Below are positions 51,805-60,711 of a stretch of DNA of 64,000 nucleotides, piece after piece. This DNA is from Marinobacter salinexigens (GTDB lineage: Bacteria > Pseudomonadota > Gammaproteobacteria > Pseudomonadales > Oleiphilaceae). The DNA is taken from NCBI RefSeq assembly GCF_008370345.1, contig NZ_VTUU01000008.1, positions 1-64,000 on the forward strand, read 5' to 3'. Positions within the stretch are counted from its first letter, which is position 1, and the number at the start of each line of letters is the position of its first letter. Under the pieces are notes generated by a model. That model had not been told where the DNA came from and ran no database searches. It saw only the letters and a list, made by a program, of their open reading frames with translations. The position numbers and the translations under genes were made by a program.

Positions 51805-52793
51805 AGCGCAATCACCTGTTCCACGGCCTGAACGATATCGCCCACCTCTGGCAGGTAAGCCTGCTCATTACGGTAATAGGGCATGATCGTGTCGTACCCC
51901 GTAACCCGGACCACCGGCGCCTGTAAATCGAGAAACGCCCCTTCGGCAATAGACGCCGCAACTTCAGCGCCCACGCCGCCGTTCCTGCAGGCCTCATGGA
52001 CAATGACCGCCCGACCGGTCTTGGCCACCGAACACAACAGGGTTTCCCGATCCAGCGGGCTGATAGTTGCGACGTCGATGACTTCCGCTGTAATGCCTTG
52101 CTCCACCAGCTTGTCGGCCGCCTGCAGAGTTTCCGTCACACAGGCTCCCCAGGTAATCAGAGTGACATCATTCCCCTCCCGCAGGGTGAAGCACGTATCC
52201 AGGGGGAGAGCCTCTCCGTTATTGCTCACTGACTGGGTAACCGCCCGATAAATACGTTTGGGTTCAAGGAAGATGACCGGATCCGGGTTGCGGATAGCCG
52301 CAAGCAGCAGTCCGTAGGCCCGCGAAGGGGAACTGGGGATCACCACCCGCAAGCCTGGGATATGGGCAAACAAGGCTTCTGTGCTCTCTGAATGGTGTTC
52401 AGGTGCATGGATACCACCGCCAAACGGCGCCCGATAGACCAGCGGACAATGCAGGCGACCGCGGGTGCGGTTTCGCATGCGGGCGGCATGGCTGACAATC
52501 TGTTCCATGGCCGCATAGATAAAGCCCATGAACTGAAATTCCGCCACTGGCTTCAAGCCTTGGGTAGCCATACCGATGGCGGTGCCGGCAATCAGGTTTT
52601 CGGCCAAGGGCGTATCCATTACCCGCTTGAAGCCAAATTTGTCCTTCAGACCTACAGTCGCACGGAAGACTCCACCGTTTGTAGCGACATCTTCACCCAG
52701 AACCACCACATTCTCGTCATGTTCCATCTCCCATGTCAGGGCCAGGTTTACAGCTTCCACCAGAGTGACATCGCGTACATCGGGTGCGCTCAT
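51801..52793 (-). CDS. 2-oxo acid dehydrogenase E1 beta subunit
   Basis: 330 residues. TLVEAVNLALTWEMEHDENVVVLGEDVATNGG and QKAVRAP-like FMGFIYAAMEQIVSHAARMRNRTRG lead to the transketolase-type C domain (GACVTETLQAADKLVEQGITAEVIDVATISPLD). This is the thiamine-diphosphate-binding beta subunit of a heterotetrameric E1. It overlaps the E1alpha and E2 genes by 4 bases on each side, so the three subunits are translationally coupled. Substrate (pyruvate or branched-chain 2-oxo acids) cannot be settled from sequence alone. Confidence 0.88.
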   Translation of the reverse strand: MSAPDVRDVTLVEAVNLALTWEMEHDENVVVLGEDVATNGGVFRATVGLKDKFGFKRVMDTPLAENLIAGTAIGMATQGLKPVAEFQFMGFIYAAMEQIVSHAARMRNRTRGRLHCPLVYRAPFGGGIHAPEHHSESTEALFAHIPGLRVVIPSSPSRAYGLLLAAIRNPDPVIFLEPKRIYRAVTQSVSNNGEALPLDTCFTLREGNDVTLITWGACVTETLQAADKLVEQGITAEVIDVATISPLDRETLLCSVAKTGRAVIVHEACRNGGVGAEVAASIAEGAFLDLQAPVVRVTGYDTIMPYYRNEQAYLPEVGDIVQAVEQVIAL

Positions 52794-53869
52794 GACTCAC
52801 CTCCCCGATACTTCGCGGCGATTCTCTCTCGCTGCTGTACCAATGCGGTTGGAAGGCTATCAAACAGGTAATCCACCATGGCTGTAGGTGGCTCGGCTTC
52901 GGTTGCCAGGTATTCCTGCACGGCCTTTTCAACGATCTGCTTGCATTCAGCCTGCAACGCCTGCTCCCTGTCCGGACTCCAGAATCCCGTCATGTGCAGG
53001 TAGTTCTGCAATCGCTTTATGCCATCCTTTTCCCAGGCTTCCCGCAGATCCTCTGCGCTGCGATAACGAGTCGCATCATCGGCAGTGGTATGGTCCCCTA
53101 GCCGGTAGGTCACAGCTTCAATGACGGCGCCGCCCTTACCCGAACGGGCGCGTTCCAGGGCATTGTCCAGTGCTTCAATGGTGGCGAAGTAATCGTTGCC
53201 ATCCACAATATGGCCCGGCAGCCCAGCTCCGATGGCTTTCTGGGCAATGGTCTCAGCACCGGTCTGGATTCCCCGCGGGGTGGATATCGCCCACTGGTTA
53301 TTGATCGCAACGAACACCACCGGCAGATGCCAGGCGCCAGCGAGATTTATGCTCTCAAGGAAATCCCCCTTGGAGGTGCCACCATCCCCAACACATACCA
53401 CGACCGCCCGCGCTTCTCCGCGAATACGTATCGCGGATGCAACACCCACTGCGTGGCAGCACTGAGTCGCAATCGGAACCGCAATTGGCAGGTCTTCGGG
53501 GCATGCCTGCCAGGCACTGCCACGTTCATCGCCCCCCCAATACAGCAGCATTTCGTTCAGGCTGACACCCCGCAGGATGTGCGTCGCCTGATCACGGTAA
53601 TAGGGAACGAACACATCCGTTTTGGCCAGGCTCTGGCCGATCGCAGTACCGATAACTTCATGGCCGAGTACTGACGGATAGGTGCCACACTTACCTGTGC
53701 GCTGCAGGGCAATGGCTTTGGAGTCGAAGGTGCGTGCCAGCACCATATTCCGGTAGGCAGCCAGGGTACGTTCGGTATCCTCAGCCTGAGGAGGAAGCTC
53801 ATCGAAGGGCGTACCGTGGTCATCCAGATAGCAAACGCTATCCACATGAAAATCGTGGAGATGTTTCAT
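52790..53869 (-). CDS. 2-oxo acid dehydrogenase E1 alpha subunit
   Basis: 359 residues. The ThDP motif is GDGGTSKGDFLESINLAGAW and the phosphorylation-loop region reads YRLGDHTTADDATRYR. The start MKHLHDFHVDSVCYLDDHG and the length match pyruvate/branched-chain E1alpha proteins. It is the first gene of the E1alpha-E1beta-E2 operon. Valine catabolism at the other end of the window begins from isobutyryl-CoA, the product of branched-chain oxo acid dehydrogenase, so a BCKDH role is attractive but not proven. Confidence 0.85.
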   Translation of the reverse strand: MKHLHDFHVDSVCYLDDHGTPFDELPPQAEDTERTLAAYRNMVLARTFDSKAIALQRTGKCGTYPSVLGHEVIGTAIGQSLAKTDVFVPYYRDQATHILRGVSLNEMLLYWGGDERGSAWQACPEDLPIAVPIATQCCHAVGVASAIRIRGEARAVVVCVGDGGTSKGDFLESINLAGAWHLPVVFVAINNQWAISTPRGIQTGAETIAQKAIGAGLPGHIVDGNDYFATIEALDNALERARSGKGGAVIEAVTYRLGDHTTADDATRYRSAEDLREAWEKDGIKRLQNYLHMTGFWSPDREQALQAECKQIVEKAVQEYLATEAEPPTAMVDYLFDSLPTALVQQRERIAAKYRGGES

Positions 53870-53997
53870 CCCATCCTCCTTACCCCCGCCTGTTGGTGAA
53901 AGCGTCGGCTGTATCTACACCCGCTTGTGGCAGGTCTTGTAGCAGCACCGGGGCTGGTCGTCTTGTTGTTGGCGTGGTTCGCACACCTTTGGGACTC

Positions 53998-54023
53998 AAA
54001 CAGGGTGCCACAGCACCCTGTTT
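53998..54023. terminator. Bidirectional intrinsic terminator
   Basis: AAACAGGGTGC and GCACCCTGTTT pair over 11 bp around CACA, with T-tracts on both strands (TTTAATATTT on plus). It lies just past the end of the PhnA-like gene and upstream of the E1alpha promoter region. Confidence 0.8.
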
Positions 54024-54055
54024 AATATTTAGACGATCCGGAGGATTAGATCAAT

Positions 54056-54400
54056 TCAGGCTTTCTTGACGAACTCGGACTTCAGCTTCATCGGGCCAAT
54101 ACCATCGACCTTGCAGTCGATGTCGTGATCACCATCAACGAGGCGGATATTCTTGACCTTCGTACCCACCTTGACCACGGAGCTCGAGCCCTTCACTTTC
54201 AGATCCTTGATAACAGTGACGGTATCGCCATCCTGCAGTTCATTGCCGTTGGAATCACGAACGACCTTGCCTGCTTCTGCTTCCGCCTGCTCGGACTCAG
54301 TCCATTCGTGACCACACTCAGGACAGACGAGCTGAACGCCATCTTCATAGGTGTATTCGGAGTTGCACTTCGGGCAGGGAGGAAGCTGGGACATTATCAT
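54056..54400 (-). CDS. yjdM: PhnA/YjdM family zinc-ribbon protein
   Basis: 114 residues. The zinc ribbon has two CPxC pairs, in [13 protein letters not shown] and [11 protein letters not shown], and the body has [44 protein letters not shown], the PhnA domain. The E. coli YjdM protein was named for alkylphosphonate use but its role is not settled. A single gene with its own terminator. Confidence 0.85.
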   Translation of the reverse strand: MIMSQLPPCPKCNSEYTYEDGVQLVCPECGHEWTESEQAEAEAGKVVRDSNGNELQDGDTVTVIKDLKVKGSSSVVKVGTKVKNIRLVDGDHDIDCKVDGIGPMKLKSEFVKKA

Positions 54401-54520
54401 TTCCTGTTAATCAAATGGAAAACAGATAATACCAGAAACTGGCACACAAAGTTGCTGGCCCCTTGCCGGACAGGTGTGCAAAATAACGGCTGACGATTCC
54501 CCAATCCAAGGACCAACACA

Positions 54521-54973
54521 ATGCCAATCTGGGTCGATGCCGACGCCTGCCCCGTTCCCATTCGCGAAATTCTGTGCCGCGCCGCCACTCGCTGGCAGAT
54601 CCAGACGACCTTCATTGCCAACCACGCCATCAATCTGCCGCCCAGTCCATACATCAGCCGCCGACAGGTTCCCCACGGCTTTGATGTGGCAGACAACGAG
54701 ATCATGGAGCAGATGAGTGAAGGCGACCTGGTGATTACCCAGGATATTCCGCTTGCCGCGGAAGCCATCGAGAAGGGGGCAGACGTATTCAACCCCCGCG
54801 GGCAGGCATTTACCAAGGAGAATATCCGCCAGCGTCTGGCCATGAGAAACTTCATGGAAGAAATGCGCAGCGCCGGCCAGGTGACCGGTGGCCCCGCTCC
54901 GTTCAGCCAGGGGGATCGGAAGGAATTCGCCGACAAGCTGGATCGCTGGCTTCAGAAAAACCAAAAACGCTGA
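54521..54973 (+). CDS. YaiI/YqxD family protein (DUF188)
   Basis: 150 residues. MPIWVDADACPVPIREILCRAA carries the family start (acidic D-x-D-x-C), followed by FDVADNEIMEQMSEGDLVITQDIPLAAEAIEKGADVFNPRG. The fold is PIN-like and a nuclease role is suspected; function is unproven. It is divergent from yjdM. Confidence 0.87.
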   Translation: MPIWVDADACPVPIREILCRAATRWQIQTTFIANHAINLPPSPYISRRQVPHGFDVADNEIMEQMSEGDLVITQDIPLAAEAIEKGADVFNPRGQAFTKENIRQRLAMRNFMEEMRSAGQVTGGPAPFSQGDRKEFADKLDRWLQKNQKR

Positions 54974-55010
54974 CTAAAATCAGACCATCAGCTAAAAACC
55001 GATCTCATTT

Positions 55011-55029
55011 ATTATTGCTAACGATTCTC
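55011..55029. promoter_or_regulatory. Fur box upstream of the ABC gene
   Basis: ATTATTGCTAACGATTCTC matches 12 of 19 positions of the Fur consensus GATAATGATAATCATTATC. It lies 60 bases upstream of the ABC gene, ahead of the fhu operon. Confidence 0.55.
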
Positions 55030-55036
55030 TTTCATT

Positions 55037-55080
55037 CGCGACGATGAGCCGTTACCCTTTGCGGCTTTCCTATCGTCGCG
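55037..55080 (+). repeat. Leader hairpin before the ABC gene
   Basis: CGCGACGAT (55037-55045) pairs perfectly with ATCGTCGCG (55072-55080), with an inner AGCCG/CGGCT helix. It ends directly before the ribosome-binding site GAGAG at 55081 and could fold into the mRNA leader. Confidence 0.5.
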
Positions 55081-55089
55081 GAGAGCTTC

Positions 55090-56880
55090 ATGTCCGGCAA
55101 AACCAGTAACCCAACCAGCAGCTTCGCGGCCCTTGCCCGCCTGATCCGTTATGCGCGCGGGTACCGCCGGCAGATCATTGCAGCTACCACCTGCTCAATC
55201 ATCAACAAGCTGTTCGACATTGCACCGGAAATCCTGATCGGGGTCGCCATTGACGTTGTGGTCAATCAGGAAACCAGTTTCGTTGCCAGTCTTGGCTTTG
55301 AAACAGCCAAAGAACAGATCACCATCCTGGCGGTGATGACGTTCTTCATCTGGGCCGGCGAATCGTTGTTCGAATACCTGTTCCAGATCCTCTGGCGAAA
55401 CCTTGCACAGAGACTTCAGGCCGATCTTCGCCAGGATGCCTACGAACACGCCCAGAGGCTCGACATGAGCTTCTTTGAATCGCGAAGCTCTGGCCAACTC
55501 GTCGCCACCATGAATGACGACGTTAACCAGCTCGAGCGTTTCCTGGACGGCGGCGCCAACGCCATGATTCAGGTTGCCGTGTCCATCGTGGCGGTGGGAG
55601 CCGTCTTTTTCATCCTGTCGCCGCTCGTGGCAGTACTTGCATTTACTCCGATTCCGCTGATTGTCTGGGGCGCGTTCTATTTCCAGCGCAAAGCGGGGCC
55701 TCTGTATGCGGATGTGCGGGAAAAGGTCGGCGAGCTTTCCAGTCGCCTGTCCAATAATCTTGGAGGCATTGCCACCATCAAGAGCTTTACTGCAGAAGCC
55801 CGTGAAGCCGAGCGCCTGAAAGCCAGCAGCGAGGCCTACGTGCAGGCCAACCAGAAAGCAATCCGTATCAGCTCCGCCTTTATCCCGGTCATTCGTATGG
55901 CCGTACTGGCCGGCTTTCTTGCCACCTTCACGGTCGGCGGCATGATGGCACTGGAAGGCACATTGAATGTGGGTGCCTATGGTGTGCTGGTCTTCCTGAC
56001 CCAACGGCTGCTCTGGCCTCTGACCGGTATGGCCGAAGTCATCGACCTGTTTGAACGCGCCATGGCCAGTACCCGGCGCATCCTGGACCTGCTCGCAGAA
56101 CCGGTTTATGTGCACGATCAGGAAGGCACAGCTTTGCTGCAGCCGGTGAAAGGGGAGGTCCGGTTCGAGCAAGTCAGCTTTCACTATCCGTCCAGCGGCG
56201 CAGGCATTCGGGATATCGACCTGCACATTCCGGCGGGCAACACTCTGGCCCTGGTTGGCACAACAGGCTCGGGTAAGTCCACTCTGATCAAGCTCATGCT
56301 GAGGTTCTATGACCCGAGCAACGGCCGCATCCTCATCGACGGACAACCCATTCGCTCTGCCAGCCTCGATTCCCTGCGTGGCGCCATCGGTCTGGTAAGC
56401 CAGGACGTCTACCTGTTCGAAGGCTCCATCCGGGAGAACCTGACCTACGGACGCCCGGATGCCACCGATGAGCAGATCATCGAAGCCGCCAAGACCGCTG
56501 AAGCCTGGTCATTTATTCAGGCATTGCCAGACGGCCTGAATACTGCCGTCGGTGAACGCGGCGTCCGTATGTCCGGAGGTCAGCGTCAACGGCTGTCACT
56601 GGCCCGGGCTCTGCTCAAAGATCCGCCAGTTCTGGTTCTGGATGAAGCCACCAGTGCCGTCGACAACGAAACTGAAGCCGCAATTCAGCGCTCCCTGAAA
56701 CGGATTGGCCATGATCGCACCGTTATCATGATTGCCCACCGGCTCTCGACAATTGTCGATGCCGACACCATTGCGGTGGTAGACCAGGGCCAGGTCATCG
56801 AATCTGGCAGCCATGAACAGTTGTTGGCCCAAAAAGGCGCCTACTTTGCCCAGTGGCAGGTGCAAACAGGGCAGGCCTGA
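55090..56880 (+). CDS. ABC transporter with fused permease and ATPase domains
   Basis: 596 residues. An N-terminal six-helix type-1 exporter domain (about 1-330) is followed by the ATPase: Walker A GTTGSGKST, signature MSGGQRQRLSLARALL, Walker B VLVLDEATSAVDN. The half-transporter layout is that of MsbA-like exporters, but in siderophore loci such proteins (YbtPQ/IrtAB type) can import or modify iron-siderophores. A Fur box upstream and the adjacent fhu genes make an iron role likely. A perfect hairpin encloses its stop codon. Confidence 0.85.
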   Translation: MSGKTSNPTSSFAALARLIRYARGYRRQIIAATTCSIINKLFDIAPEILIGVAIDVVVNQETSFVASLGFETAKEQITILAVMTFFIWAGESLFEYLFQILWRNLAQRLQADLRQDAYEHAQRLDMSFFESRSSGQLVATMNDDVNQLERFLDGGANAMIQVAVSIVAVGAVFFILSPLVAVLAFTPIPLIVWGAFYFQRKAGPLYADVREKVGELSSRLSNNLGGIATIKSFTAEAREAERLKASSEAYVQANQKAIRISSAFIPVIRMAVLAGFLATFTVGGMMALEGTLNVGAYGVLVFLTQRLLWPLTGMAEVIDLFERAMASTRRILDLLAEPVYVHDQEGTALLQPVKGEVRFEQVSFHYPSSGAGIRDIDLHIPAGNTLALVGTTGSGKSTLIKLMLRFYDPSNGRILIDGQPIRSASLDSLRGAIGLVSQDVYLFEGSIRENLTYGRPDATDEQIIEAAKTAEAWSFIQALPDGLNTAVGERGVRMSGGQRQRLSLARALLKDPPVLVLDEATSAVDNETEAAIQRSLKRIGHDRTVIMIAHRLSTIVDADTIAVVDQGQVIESGSHEQLLAQKGAYFAQWQVQTGQA

Positions 56881-56892
56881 GGCCTGCCCTGT
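56866..56892 (+). repeat. Hairpin with the stop codon in its loop
   Basis: ACAGGGCAGGCC (56866-56877) pairs with GGCCTGCCCTGT (56881-56892); the three-base loop TGA is the stop codon of the ABC gene. A 12-bp perfect stem at the end of the gene may stop or slow RNA polymerase or exonucleases; no T-tract follows. Confidence 0.6.
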
Positions 56893-56930
56893 TCGATCGA
56901 CCAACCCTGTCCCCGGGACACATCTTCATT

Positions 56931-56949
56931 GATAGTAATTCGCATTTAA
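56931..56949. promoter_or_regulatory. Fur box upstream of fhuC
   Basis: GATAGTAATTCGCATTTAA matches 11 of 19 positions of the Fur consensus and lies 35 bases upstream of the fhuC ATG. It would let the fhu genes respond to iron apart from the upstream ABC gene. Confidence 0.5.
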
Positions 56950-56983
56950 ATTATCCTTACGCCTCCAGTCAGCGGGAGGCTTC

Positions 56984-57757
56984 ATGTCTGCATTTTTTGA
57001 AGTGTCAGGGCTTGGTGTTCACATCAACAACACCAGGATCATCAGCAATCTCAACATTGCCTTCAATGAAGGCGAGGTTAGCGCCCTGCTCGGCCACAAC
57101 GGCTCAGGCAAATCGACCCTGCTGAACGTGCTCGCCCGCCAGATTTCACCCAGTGCCGGTGATGTCAGGCTGCAAGGCAATACGTTTCGCCAGACAGGTG
57201 CCCGCGAGTTTGCGCGCACCGTCGGCTACTTGCCTCAACACCCTCCCGCCACGGACGGACTCACGGTTCGCGAACTGGTCGCTTTGGGCCGCTACCCGTG
57301 GCGGGGCCCGCTCGGCCGCTACAGGCCGGAGGACAACCACCTGATTGATCAGGCCATCGAAGATACCGGCTTGTCTGCCTTTACGAATCGCTCTGTGGAC
57401 ACACTTTCCGGAGGTGAGCGTCAGCGCGCCTGGATCGCCATGTTACTGGCACAACAGACACGGTGCCTGCTGCTGGACGAACCGATCTCAGCCCTCGACG
57501 TAAAACATCAGGTAGAGACATTGCGGCTGGTTCAGAGACTTGCCCGGGAACGGGACCTGACGGTGATCGTAGTGCTTCACGACGTCGACCTTGCAGCCCG
57601 CTTCTGTGACCGGCTGATTGCCCTTCGTGGCGGCCAGTTGATTGCCGATGGCAGCCCTCGGGACGTGATGGACAGCGGCGTACTTGAATCCATCTATGGC
57701 GTTGCTATGGGCGTTATGGAACGCGCACCCGGCCAGTGGGTGTCCTATGTGCACTGA
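56984..57757 (+). CDS. fhuC: Iron-siderophore ABC transporter ATP-binding protein
   Basis: 257 residues. Walker A LLGHNGSGKSTLLNVLA, signature DTLSGGERQRAWIAMLLAQ and Walker B CLLLDEPISALDVKHQ are those of the FhuC/FepC family. It drives uptake of ferric hydroxamate siderophores through the FhuB homologue encoded downstream. The gene order fhuC-fhuD-fhuB matches the E. coli fhu operon. Confidence 0.9.
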   Translation: MSAFFEVSGLGVHINNTRIISNLNIAFNEGEVSALLGHNGSGKSTLLNVLARQISPSAGDVRLQGNTFRQTGAREFARTVGYLPQHPPATDGLTVRELVALGRYPWRGPLGRYRPEDNHLIDQAIEDTGLSAFTNRSVDTLSGGERQRAWIAMLLAQQTRCLLLDEPISALDVKHQVETLRLVQRLARERDLTVIVVLHDVDLAARFCDRLIALRGGQLIADGSPRDVMDSGVLESIYGVAMGVMERAPGQWVSYVH

Positions 57758-58691
57758 GGGCAGGAGAATACCGGGCTGGCGCTCGTTTATAGCCGGACTA
57801 TTGCTGTGCCTGGTGACAAGCCCGAGCCAGGCCACAAGCTGGCAACACGAGACTGGCACCCTGACTCTGGACGCCACACCTACCCGGATTGTCACCCTTA
57901 ACTGGGCCGCAACGGAGGCCGTCCTGCTGCTGGGCATTACGCCCGTTGGGGTCGCAGACAAAGACGCCTATTCCTACTGGGTCCGCGAACCCGAACTACC
58001 GGATGACGTGCCCAATGTCGGTACCCGCACCGCCCCCAGCCTGGAAGCCATCGCCGAACTCAAGCCCGATCTGATCGTCACCAGTACAGAAATGGCCCCG
58101 GCGGCTGATCTGCTGGAGAAAATCGCACCGACCTACGTCATCAGTGTCTACAAGGACGGTTCCCAGCCGTTCGAAACAGCACGAAAAATGCTGGTAACTC
58201 TGGGTGAAATACTGGACCGCACAGCCCGTGCCAACGACGTTCTTCAGGGTATTGATCAAACACTGGCGCAACAACGACACCGGCTTGAAGAGCATGGCCT
58301 GAATGACAGACCCGTCGCCCTCGTGAACTTTATGGATGACCGCCATGTGCGGGTCTACGCCCCGAATGGTCTGTTCCAGACCGCCCTGGAAGCCCTCGGC
58401 CTTGAAAATGCCTGGCCTCATCCCGGAAGTTTCTGGGGCTTTTCTACAATTGGCCTGGAAGCCATTGCTCCCTACACCAGCAGCCGGCTGATTGTTCTGG
58501 AGCCAATCTGGCCGGGGCTGAAGGAACAACTGGCAGACAGCCCGTTCTGGACTTATCTGCCACCGGTTCAACGGGGCCAGGTCTATCAGATTGAAGCGGC
58601 ATGGCCCTACGGTGGGGTGTTCCCGGTGAAACGTCTGGCAGTGGAGTTGACCGACGCATTGATTGCCGGGGGCAGCGACAATGTCCACTGA
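57747..58691 (+). CDS. fhuD: Siderophore-binding periplasmic protein
   Basis: 314 residues from the ATG at 57747, which overlaps the fhuC stop by 11 bases. A signal peptide (MCTEGRRIPGWRSFIAGLLL, cleaved near SQA) leads to a class III substrate-binding fold: TPTRIVTLNWAATEAVLLLG, LEAIAELKPDLIVTS and TIGLEAIAPYTSSRLIV. This is the FhuD pattern. It hands the ferric siderophore to FhuB. Confidence 0.88.
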   Translation: MCTEGRRIPGWRSFIAGLLLCLVTSPSQATSWQHETGTLTLDATPTRIVTLNWAATEAVLLLGITPVGVADKDAYSYWVREPELPDDVPNVGTRTAPSLEAIAELKPDLIVTSTEMAPAADLLEKIAPTYVISVYKDGSQPFETARKMLVTLGEILDRTARANDVLQGIDQTLAQQRHRLEEHGLNDRPVALVNFMDDRHVRVYAPNGLFQTALEALGLENAWPHPGSFWGFSTIGLEAIAPYTSSRLIVLEPIWPGLKEQLADSPFWTYLPPVQRGQVYQIEAAWPYGGVFPVKRLAVELTDALIAGGSDNVH

Positions 58692-60711
58692 TGTCCGCCC
58701 TCTTCCCGATTCGCCTCTCGCTTTACCCGGAAAGCTTCCTGTTTGGACAGCCATTCTCTGGCTGTTCGGGCTGACGGCTGCATCGATACCACTACTCGGT
58801 ATCCTGACGCCTACAGAGCTGGTGTCCGCATTCTGGAGCTATAACAGCGACCAATACAGTACGGTTCTGGCCCATTTCAGCTGGGCACCCCGGGTTTCCG
58901 TCGCACTGCTGATCGGCTGCGCTCTGGGACTTGCCGGGGCAGTAACCCAACAAGTACTTGGCAACCCATTGGCGTCACCCTCCACATTAGGCGTTGAGGC
59001 GGGAGGCCAGTTTGGAATTACTCTGGCTACGCTGTTTTTCCCTGCGCTTCTGACCTTCAGCCCGGACCTTGCGGCCATTGCCGGTGGCCTTCTCGCTATC
59101 GGCCTCGTCATCGCACTGACATGGCGACTGGGCTTTTCACCGGTGACGGTGATTCTGGCCGGGCTGGTCATCACCTTCTTTATGGGGGCCCTCAACATGG
59201 CCTTCCTGCTGCTCAAAGGCGAGTGGCTTGGCAACCTGTTTATCTGGGGCGCCGGGTCCCTGGTCCAGAACAACTGGCAACTGTTTATGGACCTCTGGCC
59301 CCGGGTTCTGGTCATTGGTATCGCCCTTATTCTGCTCATGCGGCCGTTACAACTTCTGCAGCTGGGCCAGGCCTCCGCCAGCGCTCTCGGTGCACGTGTG
59401 GCCGCGGTACGCATGACTGCCCTGTTCCTGGTGGTACTGATGAGCGCAACCGTCGTCAGCCGGGTAGGCGTGGTTGCCTTTGTCGGCCTTGCCGCTCCGG
59501 TCCTGGCACGTCTGCTGGGGGCCCGCACCCTGCGCCAGAGATTGATCTGGAGCTCACTGCTGGGCAGTAGCCTGCTGTTACTGGCCGATACGCTCGCCCA
59601 ATGGGCCTCGACCTGGGGCAACGGAGCTCTGGTGCCAACCGGTACCACAACCGCTCTGATCGGCGGCCCAATTATTCTCATTGCCTTGCAGAACGTCAGG
59701 AACACCCATCACATGCCCGGACAGGCGGCCAACCCGGCGGGCTTCCTGCCGGTTCGTCGTTCTACCCTGGCAACAGCCTCTGTGATCGGCGCGTTGCTGA
59801 TCGCGGTATTCCTGGTATCCATGGGCTGGTCTCCCGGCCTCGACGAATGGCACTGGACGCCGGCATCGGAGTGGGGAGATGCCTGGGTCTGGCGCGGACC
59901 ACGGCTGCTGGCAGCGGTGCTGGCGGGCGTAGCATTGGGGCTGGCCGGAACATTAATCCAGCGCATGACCAGCAATCCCATGGCGAGCCCGGAAATCCTG
60001 GGCATCAGCGGTGGTGCTGCCCTGGTGATGGTTGTGCTCGCTCTTGCAGGCATCCAGCTTGATCGTACCGGGCAGTTGGTAGCAGCCACAGCCGGAGCAG
60101 GAGCCGCTCTGGGCCTGCTCATCCTGCTGGCCCGCAAGCACCGCTTTGCCGGCAACCAGCTTTTGTTGGGCGGACTGGCACTCTACGTGTTCATGGATGC
60201 TGGAATTCGCATGGTAATGGCCTCCGGCAGTTCGGTAGCCACCGGTTTGCTGAACTGGATGTATGGTTCAACCTGGCTGGTCTCAGACCATGAAGCCATT
60301 GCGCTTCTCTCCCTGATCCTGTTGATCTGTGGCGGGCTGTTCCTGGTCGTGCGACCTCTGACCATTCTGCCATTGGGAGACAGCACCGCGTCCTCACTGG
60401 GGATTTCAGTCGGCAAGGCCCGCCTGCTCCTTCTCCTGCTCGCCGCGCTGCTGACGGCAGCCGCCACGGTGGTCATCGGACCACTGAGTTTCGTGGGACT
60501 GATAGCTCCTCACCTGGCAAGAGTCCTCGGCCAACAGACCGTCGGCCGCCAACTGGTGGTCGCAGCACTGGCTGGCGGGTTGCTACTGGCCGTTGCCGAC
60601 TATCTGTCACGCACGGTGATCTTCCCCAACCAGTTGCCTGCGGGCCTTCTTGCTGCGTTGGTCGGGGGACTCTATTTCCTGTGGGGGTTGAGCCGTCATG
60701 GTCGCAGCTGA
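58681..60711 (+). CDS. fhuB: Fused FecCD-type siderophore permease
   Basis: 676 residues from the ATG at 58681, overlapping the fhuD stop. Two homologous halves of about nine helices each repeat the same motifs: QQVLGNPLASPSTLGVEAG / QRMTSNPMASPEILGISGG and GLAAPVLARLLGARTLRQR / GLIAPHLARVLGQQTVGRQ. This double-permease layout defines FhuB. It completes a hydroxamate-type uptake system; no TonB-dependent outer-membrane receptor is in the window. Confidence 0.92.
   Translation: MSTDVRPLPDSPLALPGKLPVWTAILWLFGLTAASIPLLGILTPTELVSAFWSYNSDQYSTVLAHFSWAPRVSVALLIGCALGLAGAVTQQVLGNPLASPSTLGVEAGGQFGITLATLFFPALLTFSPDLAAIAGGLLAIGLVIALTWRLGFSPVTVILAGLVITFFMGALNMAFLLLKGEWLGNLFIWGAGSLVQNNWQLFMDLWPRVLVIGIALILLMRPLQLLQLGQASASALGARVAAVRMTALFLVVLMSATVVSRVGVVAFVGLAAPVLARLLGARTLRQRLIWSSLLGSSLLLLADTLAQWASTWGNGALVPTGTTTALIGGPIILIALQNVRNTHHMPGQAANPAGFLPVRRSTLATASVIGALLIAVFLVSMGWSPGLDEWHWTPASEWGDAWVWRGPRLLAAVLAGVALGLAGTLIQRMTSNPMASPEILGISGGAALVMVVLALAGIQLDRTGQLVAATAGAGAALGLLILLARKHRFAGNQLLLGGLALYVFMDAGIRMVMASGSSVATGLLNWMYGSTWLVSDHEAIALLSLILLICGGLFLVVRPLTILPLGDSTASSLGISVGKARLLLLLLAALLTAAATVVIGPLSFVGLIAPHLARVLGQQTVGRQLVVAALAGGLLLAVADYLSRTVIFPNQLPAGLLAALVGGLYFLWGLSRHGRS

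Noticed and set aside
54397..54964. Two minus-strand frames opposite the YaiI gene
   Set aside because: Both antisense to a clear DUF188 gene.
55195..56346. 383-codon minus-strand frame inside the ABC gene
   Set aside because: Shadow of the ABC gene; the reverse strand shows no domain.
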